Of a DNA stretch of 64,000 nt, positions 1-11,942 are shown piece by piece. The position numbers and the translations under genes were made by a program. Source of the DNA: Whitmania pigra (taxonomy: Eukaryota > Annelida > Clitellata > Hirudinida > Haemopidae); the NCBI GenBank assembly GCA_021613335.1, contig JAJTWR010000032.1:654001-718000 (forward strand), given 5' to 3'. Under the pieces are notes generated by a model. The model was not told where the DNA came from, searched no databases, and saw nothing but the letters and a program-made list of their open reading frames with translations. Each line of letters starts with the position of its first letter. The first letter of the stretch is position 1.

Positions 1-253
1 TGAAGTTGAGATGGAAGTTGGTTCCAGATCCTTGGGTCAGCAATCGCAAACGACTTGAACCCAGCACCTTCGAATCGCTCGTTCGGAACGAAGAGGAAGA
101 GGATCTGGGGAGACATCTCTTTTAGGCACTTGAAGACTAGAAGTGACACTTTAAATTCAATCCTGCGTTCGATCGCCAACCAATGGAGTTCACTGAGGAT
201 GGATGTGATGTGGTCGTATTTGTGCTTTCTCATCGCAAGCCTGACAGTAACTT
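1..253 (-). mobile_element. LINE (non-LTR retrotransposon) ORF2, C-terminal fragment
   Basis: The minus strand reads without a stop for about 83 codons. It contains the motif ILSELHWLAIERRIEFKV and, further on, FAIADPRIWNQLP. These match the C-terminal tail of jockey/CR1-type LINE polyproteins, where a hxLPvxxRixfK block is followed by SFxxAxPxxWNxLP. The reading is higher in GC than the flanking DNA. The element runs off the left edge of the window and no catalytic motif is visible, so the subfamily cannot be assigned. Confidence 0.75.
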
Positions 254-607
254 TTATGTCTTAGTGGTGTGTGAGATGCAACAACTTTCATGACATTGGA
301 ACTGTCATGATATTGGAACTTACATGATATTGGAGCCATTGCAGTAATTAATTTCGCTGATCAATCAGTGCTTGTAATTGCATTTCGCAACACACGGCTT
401 TCATTTTCTCGGTGAAATTCAATCAGTTCCATTACAAACGAGCTGGTCGGCATGGAAAATGTTGGCATCTTGTGCGCCACACTTCTCCCACGGAAATTGA
501 ATCACTATCAATTTATTCCGACAAATTAAACAAAGAATTTAACAAAAACAACTAAACTAAAGAAAACCTATTTTTAGTGCTTTAAATAACCTGCCTCATT
601 TAAGCAA
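254..607. other. Non-coding stretch, nothing recognised
   Basis: AT-rich sequence with a short direct repeat around 285-330 (catgatattggaac). No gene is supported. Confidence 0.5.
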
Positions 608-782
608 GATTTTTCCTAAAAATCTTGAAATGATTTTTCCTAAACATCTTGAAATGATTTTTCCTAAAAATCTTGAAATGATTTTTCCTAAAAATCTTGA
701 AATGATTTTTCCTAAAAATCTTGAAATGATTTTTCCTAAAAATCTTGAAATGATTTTTCCTAAAAATCTTGAAATGATTTTA
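608..782. repeat. 24-bp minisatellite, seven units
   Basis: Seven head-to-tail copies of a 24-bp unit (gatttttcctaaaaatcttg plus aaat) start at 608, 632, 656, 680, 704, 728 and 752; an eighth is partial. Only one substitution is evident (aaaca for aaaaa in the second unit). Because 24 is a multiple of three, both strands stay open with an 8-residue periodic peptide (MIFPKNLE on plus). There is no other sign of coding. Confidence 0.9.
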
Positions 783-832
783 ATGATTGAAACTCGATGC
801 GAGATGTTATTAAAAGTAACAAAGTGAAACAA

Positions 833-1279
833 TTATTCAAAAATAACTATAGGAAAATTTATTAATTTATTTTATTTTTAAATTTCCTTATTATAAAAAA
901 ATTGATGAAATTCAAAGCTGAAGACCTTCAAGTATTCAAAAGGATGGTTCTCTGCCATAATTTATCAACGGAGATCAGAGAAGTATGGAAATAAATTGAA
1001 ACTTCAAAACTAAAAGGCAATCAATTGAAAGGGTGGAGTCAAGAAATGCACAACACAAACACATGGACAACCGGACACGCCACCGTCTAATTAAAATATT
1101 TAGAATTCTTATTCTTAATCTTTAAAATTCCATTGCCTATATTATCTAGTATCTACAAGTAACTATTATACAATATAATCTATTATAAACAACTAATATA
1201 CCAAATTACCAAATCAACATACTTACCAATAATAAATTAACATACAAACCGACTAACCAAATTAAATAATACACGTCAA
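833..1279. other. AT-rich non-coding stretch
   Basis: Nothing recognised. It would lie in the intron downstream of the GPCR exon ending at 1293 (minus strand). Confidence 0.5.
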
Positions 1280-1292
1280 TCAGATCAAGCAC

Positions 1293-1725
1293 CTGAATAT
1301 GGCCAGCGTGACGGTGATCCAGATGGACACGGTGTGACTGAAAACACTCGCACCGGCGTAGAAAAGGAGGAACTGGGTCGAGGTCAAATCGTTCCTCACC
1401 GGGTTCAACTCGGTTCCATAAAGTACGTAAAATCTCATCGCGAACAGGAAGTATAGAATCATGGTCACTCCGTCGAACACAGCCAGGGCAGTCAGGAGTA
1501 CGTTGACCGGGCTGACCATGGCTGGCCGGGTCAAGACGACCACGTTGAGGATGTTGGCAACGACGCCAAAAGCGCAGACTGAACTGGCCAGATAGCCGTG
1601 AATGTTGATGTAGGATTCGCTGAACTTTCTAAGAAGACGTGCACCTGGGTACTTGTATTGCGTGTCCTCCTCCTCTTCTTCTTCATCTTCATCTTCCTCA
1701 TTGTCTTCCACGCTTTGATGACTTT
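1293..1725 (-). CDS. Class A peptide GPCR (myosuppressin/DMSR-like), exon with TM1-TM3
   Basis: The exon encodes the start of a rhodopsin-class receptor. In order it shows an acidic run (about ten E/D), YINIHGYLASSVCAFGVVAN (TM1 with the GxxxN pattern), SPVNVLLTALAVFDG (TM2 with the LAxxD motif) and TVSIWITVTLAIFR (TM3). The IHGY, SPxNxxLT and SIWxTVTLAxxR blocks are typical of myosuppressin receptors, sex-peptide receptor relatives and nematode DMSRs. These bind FMRFamide-like peptides at the plasma membrane. The frame stops seven codons after a CAG/GTGC donor at 1293/1292, where this family would read R-Y; TM4-TM7 must lie on exons beyond the left edge. The usual Cys at the top of TM3 is not seen (FLLFYAGASVFSH). 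The 5' limit is uncertain: the open frame continues to 3976, but only through simple repeat, so 1725 marks where ordinary-looking sequence begins. No start codon is assigned. Confidence 0.7.
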
Positions 1726-4135
1726 GGTCACTCTCTTCGTCAGAGGCTCCTTGGCCGTCGTCATCGTTGGCAGTTGAGTTGCTTCTCTGGCTGTGACCGT
1801 GTGATGTGTCAAAGTCTGGAGTTTCACCTTTTTTATGTGCTCCGATATCGTCCATACCACGAAATAGTGTTTCAGCATCATTACCATCACCAGCACCATT
1901 ATCGTTATCACCATCGTCGCCACCATCGTCATAGTCACCGCCATCATCATCAGCATCATTATCATCAACATGAATTTCGTCCTTTTTCATCAGATGTCGT
2001 CTGCGTAGGCGACGCGTAACATCTCCGGAGATTGTTTTTACTTCTACTTCTCCTAGCAGAGGAGGACGATCAATCGTTACTTTCGTTACTTTAGAGACGA
2101 CTGGAGAAAGTAATGAATCTACGGCGCTCTTTTGATCCTTGGTGGACTTGAGTGACGAGTGTTTGGGGGGGGAGTGGCGGAGGAAGATGAAAGGAGTTGG
2201 AACCGTAGCTGCTGGGATTGACATGGAATGACGATCTTTGATCAGGATTTTTTTTGGTTTCTGTGTCGTTGTTGTTGTTGCTGTTGTTGTTGTTGTTGTT
2301 GTTGCCGTTGCTGTTGTTGCTGATGCTACTGTTGTTGTTGTGTTAAAGTCAGTTGTAATTCGTTTTGAATGTGGTGATTTTTGCGATGACAATATTTGAT
2401 GATGACGATGATGATGATGGTGATGATGATGATGATGGTGTTGGCGGTGGTGAATACATAGGAAATAACAGAGTCGATGGTAAGTGTCGCTTGTGCAAAA
2501 CTCAAATTGATGGAATGCGTTCGATTTTGTATGACGACGACGACGATGATGATAACAACAGTGAGGATGATGGCGACAACGATGCTTGTGATGACAAAGA
2601 TGATGATGATGATGATGATGACGATGCTGATGACTACAGAAGCATATGGCCGGCATGAAATTAGGAAAATAGCGTCGAAGACAGGAGAGTTGATGAGGAT
2701 TGATTGAAGATGGAAGGACAATACGTGATAAACGAATGACGTCAGGAATGATAAACCGATAGTTGCAGGGATTGTGATGATAACAGTGATGCCGGTGATA
2801 ATGATGCCAGGTAAAATGCCTTGCAGGTAAATTGAGCGTATCATCATCATCATCATCATCATCAGTGGCATTTCTCTGATGAAGACGACATTCACAGACC
2901 AAAGTGATTCGGTGATAGTGCCGAGATGAAAACGGACGTGCGCCCTGAAACTGATGATGACGACGACGACGACGTTGAAGGAAGTCATGATGATGATTAA
3001 TGAGATGGCTAAAGTTTCTCCAGATGCAAATACGGGACATATTTGGCGCCACTGATAGTAACGGAAAACTCCCTTTCTCGAAGGTCGTGCTCTGATTGGC
3101 TCTGCGGCCGATGACGTCGATGAGACGTGAATGTCCGAAAGAAAGCGTAAGACTTTTGACGTATTTGTTGGGATGACTTCTGGGATTTTCCCGCTCAAGA
3201 CTTTCAACATTTTGGAATGGTGGCGATATTGATGATGATGATGACAGTGACGACGATGATGATGATGAAGATGACGACGATGATAGCGAGTACAAGGGTG
3301 ACGATGACGCTATTAGCTTAGTCATTATCTGCAATAATATCGTGCTTAACGTTGATGAAACATTTGGCGAAAGCGTTGACGACGATGACGAACGTGTTGT
3401 TAGTGAAGATAATGAAGAGGAGGAAGAACAAGAAGATGAAGATGGTGATAATGATGCTGCTGCCGATGTTGATGATGATGATGATGCTAGCAGTGATGAT
3501 GTTAGTGGTGATGGAATTCCTCCTGAGGTCTTAAGGAAAGATTGGACTGATGTTTCTGATTTGACGGAAAGAACCTTCGATGATGATGCTGATGATAATG
3601 ACGACGATAACGATAATGATGATGATGACGATAACGACGACGGCGATAGCGATGATGATGATGGTGACAGTGGCGATGGCGACGGTGTCGAAAGCGTCCC
3701 TTTGAACCGACTTGAATGCGATGCTAAACGGATTTCCAAACCTCCAAATGAGCTCTGCCCAGGAAGTGATTTAGTAGAAGATGACGAATATACCAATAGT
3801 GGTGATGATGATGAAGGTAATGATAATGATAATGGTAAAACTGCTACTGCTGCTGCTGATGATGATGATGCTAGTGGAATCACCATTATAGCTAACGCTA
3901 GACAAAAACGAATCACGAAATAATTTTTCGTCATCACCATCCTCATCATCGTCATCACCATCATCGTCATCATCATGAAAACTTTCGACCAATAATTAAG
4001 GTCAGTTTAATACTTGTTAAATGATATAATGTTGTTAATTATTAATTTAAAAGCTAAAACATTTTTTTAACGTAAAAAAGGGGGGTGATGATGATGATGA
4101 TGATTATGACTGTCAAGATGGTGGCGATGATGACG
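1726..4135. repeat. GAT/CAT and CAA-type imperfect microsatellite tract
   Basis: About 2.3 kb dominated by interrupted GAT, GAC and CAA/TTG triplets (dense at 2265-2345, 2398-2450, 2600-2640, 3225-3300, 3420-3500, 3570-3665 and 4085-4130). GAT repeats lack stops in most frames, so long reading frames arise on both strands: poly-Asp on plus, poly-Ser/His/Ile on minus. One minus frame reaches 898 codons and ends in the GPCR exon. Parts could be real N-terminal ectodomain, since non-repeat words occur between the runs, but no domain is recognisable. Confidence 0.7.
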
Positions 4136-4612
4136 ACGAGACGGTCTTCAAAGCTTGTGAAATGAGATCAGGTTGGCAATTTAAAAGGATGACCCTCTAC
4201 AGGTGATCACAACAGGTGATCACAACAGGTAATCAATTCAGGTGATCGGCACTTCCGTCCTCTTTAAAATTTAATTGGTGAAATTTCCTTTTAGTTTTGT
4301 TTTCTGGTTTCACTCTGTTAAACTTTGTTGCTGAGATGTTCGAATCTGGAAAAAAATTTATTCAAAGAAAACTTTTGATTGGGAAACTTATTTTAAATAA
4401 TTTTAAATTATTACAAAGTTATTAAAAATTTGCAACACTGCTCACAATAATTTTATTTCTATTCAAGTTGTTTTAATTTGTATTTATTAACAAAAATTAT
4501 CACAATTAATTACCGGAATTAATTTTTATTCATTTAATAGTTTCGCATGTTTTCAGTCTTTACTTAATTATTGACTGTCTTTGTTTTAACTTTGTTTTTC
4601 ATTCATCATGAC
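4136..4612. other. AT-rich non-coding stretch
   Basis: Contains a small tandem motif, aggtgatcacaac, at about 4200-4250. Nothing else recognised. Confidence 0.4.
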
Positions 4613-4862
<250 letters not shown>

Positions 4863-5490
4863 GAGTTCATTGTTTGGCCAATATTTCAGCTTCCAAACTC
4901 AGATTTATGGTAATTAATTATTGAATTATATCTAATAATTTTAAGTCATCTAACAGTTGTTTTGTAGTTTCTAGTGGATTTGATTTGAGTCGATCGACAG
5001 CAATTGCGATGAAACTCGACCCTTGTTTTCGAAAAAAATGATTAGGAATAAAATCTAGAAGTGAATTGAATATCATGAAATAAAAATGTTGCGATATATG
5101 CTTGATAGATAATTGCATTGAATCAATAATCGTCACAAGTGCAATGAGGAAAACTGAACTGCCTAACACCATGGAATATCCGACAACTGAAAGTCTGATT
5201 GAAATTAGAGAAATCAAAACAATGCTCCAGGAAATGAAATGCGTGGAAAATATTTGGATGATAAAAAAACCAGGAATAAAACAACAAAATAGTTGAAATG
5301 ACAAGGAAAATAGATGACATTGAAAAACTGCTGAAAGAAGCTGTTGATCAAACGAAGGAAATCCAGAAAAAATTGCAAGAAAATAAACAGTAAACAATAA
5401 AATGGTAATTAAAAACAGACTATTTTCAGAAAAAATCTTCGTACAAAGTTAAAGTTCTTAAAAGTGTAATAAAAAACAGACCGTATAGCC

Positions 5491-6485
5491 ATGTCATTAA
5501 AAATTAAATATTTCCTCCAGAAAAAAAAAAGTTATGAAAGCGAGCAAAGGATGCAAAGTCAAGTTTTCCAAGATTTGGCAATAACTCAGTCAGCCAAGAA
5601 AGAAAAGAAGGATTTGAATATGGCCTTTGTGTATTTGTATAGACGCCAGGCGTTCGATAACCTCCCACACACATGGATAATGGAAGTTTTGGAGATGCAT
5701 AATGTTTGCCCTACTGTCAGAACATTCATTAATAAACAAACACAAATGTGCCTTTGTTGTGATAGGGAATTGCTGATGAAACAGTCAATAGCAGTCAGAA
5801 GAAGCATTTTCCAAGCTTCTGAATCAACAACAAGTTGGATATGTCATCGTGTCGCACCTGCTGACTTGACATTGTTTGCAAAAGATGAATATCAAATGAA
5901 GCAAACTTTAGTCATTGTTAAAAATTTTAGTACTGACAGATGTCATTTAGATTAGACAAATATGCCACTGTTTTAATAAGAAATGAAAACGTTGCGCACA
6001 GTACTGACATCAAAGTTGACTTTACCAACAGCAATACCCATATAAAAAGTATTGACGCAGAGGAGACATAAACAAATTTGGGCATGGAGAAGATAATGGG
6101 AATAAATTAGCAACTGATAAAAGAAAGAATCAGGAAAGAATATTACTAAAGAGTGAGTCTATTTCTGAAAACTTAGTTAAATACAAAAAATAAAATATTG
6201 GCAATTAACAGATACCATTCTAGCAAATAAAGCAGATAGAATAGCCATCATCAAGCAAGAGCAAATATGCCTAATCAAAGAAATATCAATTCATGACATG
6301 ATGCAAAAGTAACCAGAAAAACAGAACAAGAACAAGGACATACATATTGAAATGCATAGAATGTGGAACATAAGGGCCAAAATCCGACCAATAGTGGTAG
6401 GTATCTTTGGAGCAGTCAGCAAGAATTACTCTGTCAACAGATGTCACACAGATGATTCCAGGACGACACCTCTGCACAATTTCGA
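5491..6485 (+). mobile_element. Degenerate LINE reverse transcriptase fragment
   Basis: The frame from 5491 carries YLYRRQAFDNLPHTWIMEVL, matching the RT palm block usually read as dYxkAFDsvPHxWl. About 60 codons later comes ADLTLFAKDEYQMKQTL, matching the active-site block (VDDLKLFxKxExxxxxL). The first catalytic Asp of the DD pair is Ala here. After a stop at 5955, further family blocks follow in shifted frames to about 6480 (RMWNIRAKIRPIVVGIFGAV resembles the post-RT block RMWxxxxxvvPvVigalGav). Substrate would have been the element's own RNA. Multiple frameshifts and stops mean it is dead. The upstream stretch 4918-5490 may be its decayed front but shows no clear domain. Confidence 0.7.
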
Positions 6486-6658
6486 GAAATTACAGTTTCG
6501 AAATATTTTTTTTAAACTTTTCAGTTTTAGTTTTGCAATTTTTTATCTTTTTAGTTTCTATCTAGTTTTCACGTCATCATTGCAGTTTCTATAAAGTTTC
6601 AGTTTCAATTTCAAAATTACATAACAAAAATGTCACTTTTTTCAGCTTTTATTGTAAT

Positions 6659-7886
6659 TCAGTTTATGCTTTCCAGTGATCTTGACATTCTGTTTCGGCG
6701 ACCTTCAAGCAACATACCACAAACAGAAAATAATCTCTCGACATAAGCTTTTGAGGCTGGTGATGCCAGAATGTCGAGAGCAATGTCTGCCAGACAGCCA
6801 TATGTGGCCTGCTTCTCAATCCAGTATTGAAGTGTGGTCTTATTTGATTGCTGTTTGAAGTCCAACAAGTAGCGGTGAAGTGCTAATTGCAATGACATGC
6901 ACAAAGTCTTTGCTGTGCCTCCCGACTCTACTAAAGCAGATAAACGCTTGAACTTTTTGAGAGCTGGTCCTGTTGGAATTTCACTTGCTTCGATTGTGTT
7001 GTTCTTCCTGAGCATACTTTACTTTAAAAAAAAATTAAGTTGCATTTAGACTATATTAAAGGTGTCATTATTATGAGTCGTCTTACCCGTGCAATGATGA
7101 ATGACTTGGCAGACTCAAGCAAATCTTTCATATCTTCAGTGTATATCTGAAGCTGCAATCGTAGAATCCAAAAGGCACGCGACAGCAGGTGTAGGATTAA
7201 ACTTTATATTTTGTGGCTGCAGAATGTATTCGAACCTCTGCAGCAATTCTTTTAGCATGCCCTGACTCACTTCTGCGAGCTGTGAGAATTGCTGGAGGTG
7301 GTATTTTAGTTCCAGCAGAGCTGGAAGCACGTAGGAGAGACTTTGCTTGTCACTTCACAAATGAAGGACATTTGCCTGCTCACAGAATGGCTCTAATCAG
7401 AGCACCCAGTCCATCAGCCCCTCCCATTCAGCCATTCGAAGGGAATCTATCTTCAGAGTCTCCAATTCTTGATTTATGCTGATCCTCAAATCGCACAGTC
7501 TGCTCATCAACAATTAGCTTCTTCCTAGTAATGCCTAATAGCCTCTGAACTGTAACACTAGAATATCATTACCTGTCCAACCAAAGTCTTTACCTGTTGA
7601 GAAGAGAACATGAAATTGATTTTTTAACCATCAGCAGTGTGTGTGCCATGCACGGCATATGTCTGAAGACGACAGGAGACTCCAATATCACACCTTCACT
7701 ATCACTGTCATCATATTTCTCATCACTTTCATTTTCTGCAGTTGCTTCATTATTGGTTGTGCCATTTTCAGCATCTAAAACTGCCTCCTCAGGAATTAAC
7801 CTAGCAGCCTTTACTATATTTGCTCCATTGTCTGTAACTAGCATTAGCATCATATTGATCATACAGGCCCTATTGACTAAGTGCAT
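6659..7886 (-). mobile_element. hAT transposase relic, C-terminal half, broken
   Basis: Three minus-strand pieces in different frames align with the end of a hAT transposase. 7886-7590 holds LVTDNGANIVKAARLIPEE and RHMPCMAHTLLMVKKSI, the RNase H-like core block (TDNaaNm...pCxaHxLxLxv) with a catalytic-type Asp. 7330-7136 holds a helical segment. 7015-6659 holds LDILASPASKAYVERLFSVC and LLEGRRNRMS, the C-terminal dimerisation domain. Stops and frame changes separate the pieces. The element lies directly after the LINE fragment ending near 6485 and may have inserted into it. Clear terminal inverted repeats were not found. Confidence 0.75.
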
Positions 7887-7889
7887 CTG

Positions 7890-8460
7890 TTACAGCTTCC
7901 TTCAGCGTATCACCAGAGTGAGGATTTGATTGATATTAAGGACCACATGCCTTTAGATCGTAGCGGGGGGATTATAAAAATAAGCTAAAATCCCGAGTTA
8001 TGATGAGGAAAAGCTTTTGTTATTCCACTCATCAAGACAAACAGCGACACACAGGGATTTCGCGTTTACGTCCAGAGAATTGCTTTATTACACTAGCCAT
8101 TTCTTAACGCACGTAAGAGAGTATGAAAACGAACGAAAAAAGGAAGAATTTGAAGAAACTGCTAAATTATTTAAAATATTCAAAAACTATAGAAATTGAA
8201 ACAAAATCTTTCAAGTTTCTATAAAGTTTTTTAGCAGTCATTTTTATTTCTATATATTTTAAGTTTTAACAGTACGAACCAATTTGAATAATTTGTATAT
8301 CAGTTTTATTGCGATAATTCTAGTTTCAAGTTTTAGTTTCAGTTAATAAATTAGAATAACACTGAGCAGGCGTACAATTTTGAGTTGAATTTCCTTGGAC
8401 CCTGACAGTGTTCCTGAGTTCGAACTTTAACCTCGAAGAGAGATTTTTGCATTGAACATA
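7890..8460. other. Non-coding flank of the hAT relic
   Basis: A TTTAGTTTCAGTTT-like motif recurs here (8200-8350) and at 6515-6610 on the other side of the hAT relic, in direct orientation. It may belong to subterminal repeats. No gene seen. Confidence 0.3.
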
Positions 8461-8465
8461 ACAAT

Positions 8466-8812
<347 letters not shown>

Positions 8813-8984
8813 TTGCATCATGCAATAAGAAGGGCGTTGAAAATTTAACGACTTTCGGATCCGGTCTTTTGATCAGCTGAACTCAGATTTCAAACAATTC
8901 ACAACAACTTCGGATTTTTCAAAAATGTTTTGGAACATTTCAAGATTTTTTTTTCAAAAACTAACAAAACTTATAAGCAAAATA

Positions 8985-9095
8985 TAATTTTACATCATCA
9001 TCATTGTCATCGCCATTGCCATTGTCGTCGTCATCATAACCGCCGCCATAATCAACATCATCACTGCTCGATATCGTCGTCGTCATCATTAAGTA
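8985..9095. repeat. Short CAT/GTC imperfect microsatellite
   Basis: Interrupted CAT/CGC triplets over about 100 bp. No coding evidence. Confidence 0.6.
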
Positions 9096-9149
9096 ATTAA
9101 CTAACCTGTCGTTTATTCCCTGAATCTTACGAAATAAATCATTTTTCAA

Positions 9150-11100
9150 AATAAAATGACATTCTAAATATTATTTATTATATGTTATTTTCTGCTCATT
9201 AGTAATTATATTATTTGATTAATATATTATCTACGTATATTATATATAATATTAATTATTAAAAATTTGTCACATTAACGAAAGAAATTGCTGAGTCTGC
9301 CTCTATAGGTTTATAAATAAATGTTCAATAAACAAATCATTTTTGTTTACAATATATTTACAACATGTTCATACATAATAATAATAATAAATAACATTAT
9401 AATACAATTGCAGTTATTAAGTTAACTATAAATTAATTGTAATTATTAACAATTAATTAGATTAATAAATAGTGCATCAGTACACCAGCATTTTCCCGCC
9501 ACAAGAAAGGACGTCTGCCTTTTATAAATGACGAACATCGTGGTTTTCAACGGGTGCTTTGCAGAACCTTTATGCGGAATAAATCATTAATTACCACTGA
9601 AATACTTATTAATAATTATATTAATTATTATTAATAATAATTTAACAAATAAATATTACAATAGCATCGAGACATAGCTACATGATAATAAACCAAAAAT
9701 GTTATTTATGTAAAACGCATTGGTAACTCATACAAATATGCAGATGCTTAATTAATTATATTATATTATTAAACTTTATAACTATCCAAGTTAATCACGT
9801 GATTCTCTCCCACGCAACTCGTGAATTTTTGAAGCGCGTCCTCATAAACAATCATAAACAACGTCATCCCTCCAAGCATCAATCCATTATTTATTTTAAC
9901 CAAAAATAATTATTTTCACATTTTAAAAATAAAAGTGACATTATTTTTGGCTGCCATGCTATTTATCAATTTTTTACTTATTAATATATATAAAGTAATT
10001 GATTGGGTGGTATTTAATTAGTCAATATTTTCTTAAATTTAAAAAAATATATATTTGTTATTAAAAGGACAATAACGAATTAAATAACTTTATTTAAATT
10101 TTTTTAATGTTTACCTAATTTTTAAATGTATTATTCTTATTCTGAATTAATATTAATAAATAATAAATCGTTACACAATTGGTAATCGATCGATAAGCTA
10201 ACAGATAAATAATCAAACAATACATTAATATAAAACAGTCAATCAATAAACCGATTAAAAATCAGCCAATTAATAAATTGATAAATATGATAACTAATGA
10301 ATAAATTAAAACAAATTTATAAATTAGTTTTTACTAATTTTGTTATTAATAACTAATTTTAATTTTCTAAATTTGTTGTTAATTAGAGAAACATAATCAA
10401 AAATAGCTCACGGATTAGCCTTATTGAAATGCACTGTTCCGCAGTCATCCGACACTGATGCTCATTACAAAAAAAAACTTAATTATTTATTAGTAGGAAT
10501 TGAAAAGACAAATAATCCAAAATGATACAAATTAGCGCTCAAATAATGCATATTTATTAGACAGACACAGAATTAGTCATTGTTAGTCAATTAATGTAAA
10601 GCTTAACAGCTGATCACATTAATAATATAATTAATTAACGACTAAACAATTAACCTAAGAATTAATGGATTGCCAAGTCATTAATTTATAAGTACGATAT
10701 CCACAGTTGCCAGTGAGATTTTTGACAAAGCCATTATCGTTCAACAAACAAAATCAAGAAAAGCCCATATTAAACAAGCTTCTATTGTCAATTATTATTA
10801 TTATTATTATTAATAATAACGATTCATGTTATTATACATAGTCATGGGCTCCCAATTAAATAAAAATTAGATTATAAATGAAAATTTAAGCATAATTTTA
10901 TTTTAACTCAAAAATTCTACAGAGTCAGTGTCAGAAATTGAGTCATTTTAAATATCAAAATTAAGTAAAGATTAGACCAATAATGAAATAATTAGAGCAT
11001 AATTTCATTTTATTACAAAAATTCTAGAGTCAGTGTTGGAAACTGCATCATCACAATTAACAAAAATTTGTTTGATTCTTGAATGTTAAGTTTCTTATTG
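9150..11100. other. Long AT-rich intergenic stretch
   Basis: Almost uninterrupted AT-rich DNA with many TTAATTA-type motifs and a small ATT/AAT palindromic array at 10790-10830. A short GC-richer patch at 9480-9580 has no recognised content. No gene is supported. Confidence 0.6.
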
Positions 11101-11108
11101 TTGTCATA

Positions 11109-11644
11109 TCTCTACCAACGACGTCCTCGCATCACACGATCAGCCAAACTCTTGCCAGGAATGAACTTGGCATCCATCCGTGGCAATGGCTTGTCTGTCT
11201 AATATTATAATTAATATTAACCAAGAATTTGTTAGGTTTAATTAGTTCGGGTTTTAACTCGCCTCACTTGAATTCATTCGCGAAAACGGAATATTGAGTT
11301 CGGACATAAAGGCCGTCAATAGTTGCCAAGCTTGAGTTACTCTATCTTCAATTAAGAGCTCGTCGCAAAAAACTGGCCAATATCCAAAGCTGTATTTCAG
11401 GCCTTCGTGTTTTTCAAACATTTCTGCGTCTGCTTGTGAGCCAGCTGACCTCATTTATTAGTGTCAATCACTAAGCAATAAGCATGAACGAACTTTGCAT
11501 TTCACGACGATCTGCCTGTATCCAATCTCTTAGTTCAAAGTCTGTCAACCAATCATCATTAAATGCCTGATTGTACCACATCTTCGCTTTCTTACGAGGT
11601 GGATCACCACTGCTAGCAACTGGAGTAACAGCGCCACCGTCCAT
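11109..11644 (-). CDS. Possible multi-exon gene fragment, unrecognised
   Basis: Three minus-strand stretches have coding-like composition. One starts with an ATG at 11644 (MDGGAVTPVASSGDPPRKKA, then a Trp-rich piece ending DWIQADRREM). A second, 11454-11277, contains GLKYSFGYWPVFCDELLIED and ends before a GTGAGG donor. A third, about 11190-11109, ends KSLADRVMRGRRW followed by a stop. If ACAG near 11190-11195 is the acceptor, the second and third join in frame through NSNKPLPRMDAKF. How the first joins is not clear. The WxxDxELxDWI pattern is loosely like the region before a BED-type zinc finger, but no finger is visible. Function unknown; it could also be part of a decayed transposon. Confidence 0.3.
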
Positions 11645-11942
11645 TGTTCAAAAACCAAGGCTAAATGTTGTACGTGCAAAGATGGCGGAAAAGAAGGAAG
11701 TCAACAATGATGAAGGTTTTTATTTCAGAGATAAACGAAAAAAACCTTACAGAATATTATTTTTGCCCCAAAAATTATTTTTTCCACCCAGATTTCCAAA
11801 TAAAAACAACCTAGACACCTAGATCGGGTAAACGTTTTTCAAGCAAGCCAAAATCTTGGCTTAAAAACCCAACACTAGTAACCTAGCACAACAAATCCCA
11901 ATCCCATCTCGAAATTTTGAATCCTACCTAAAATATCCTTCT

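Noticed and set aside
608..832. Periodic peptide as a possible structural protein
   Set aside because: 24-bp minisatellite, open on both strands, with no flanking coding sequence.
3342..3923. 193-codon Asp-rich open frame on plus
   Set aside because: Opposite the GPCR-linked frame and built from GAT triplets; no domain, start context or splice support.
6486..8350. Precise ends and TSD for the hAT relic
   Set aside because: TTTAGTTTCAGTTT-like motifs on both sides are in direct, not inverted, orientation and no 8-bp duplication could be paired.
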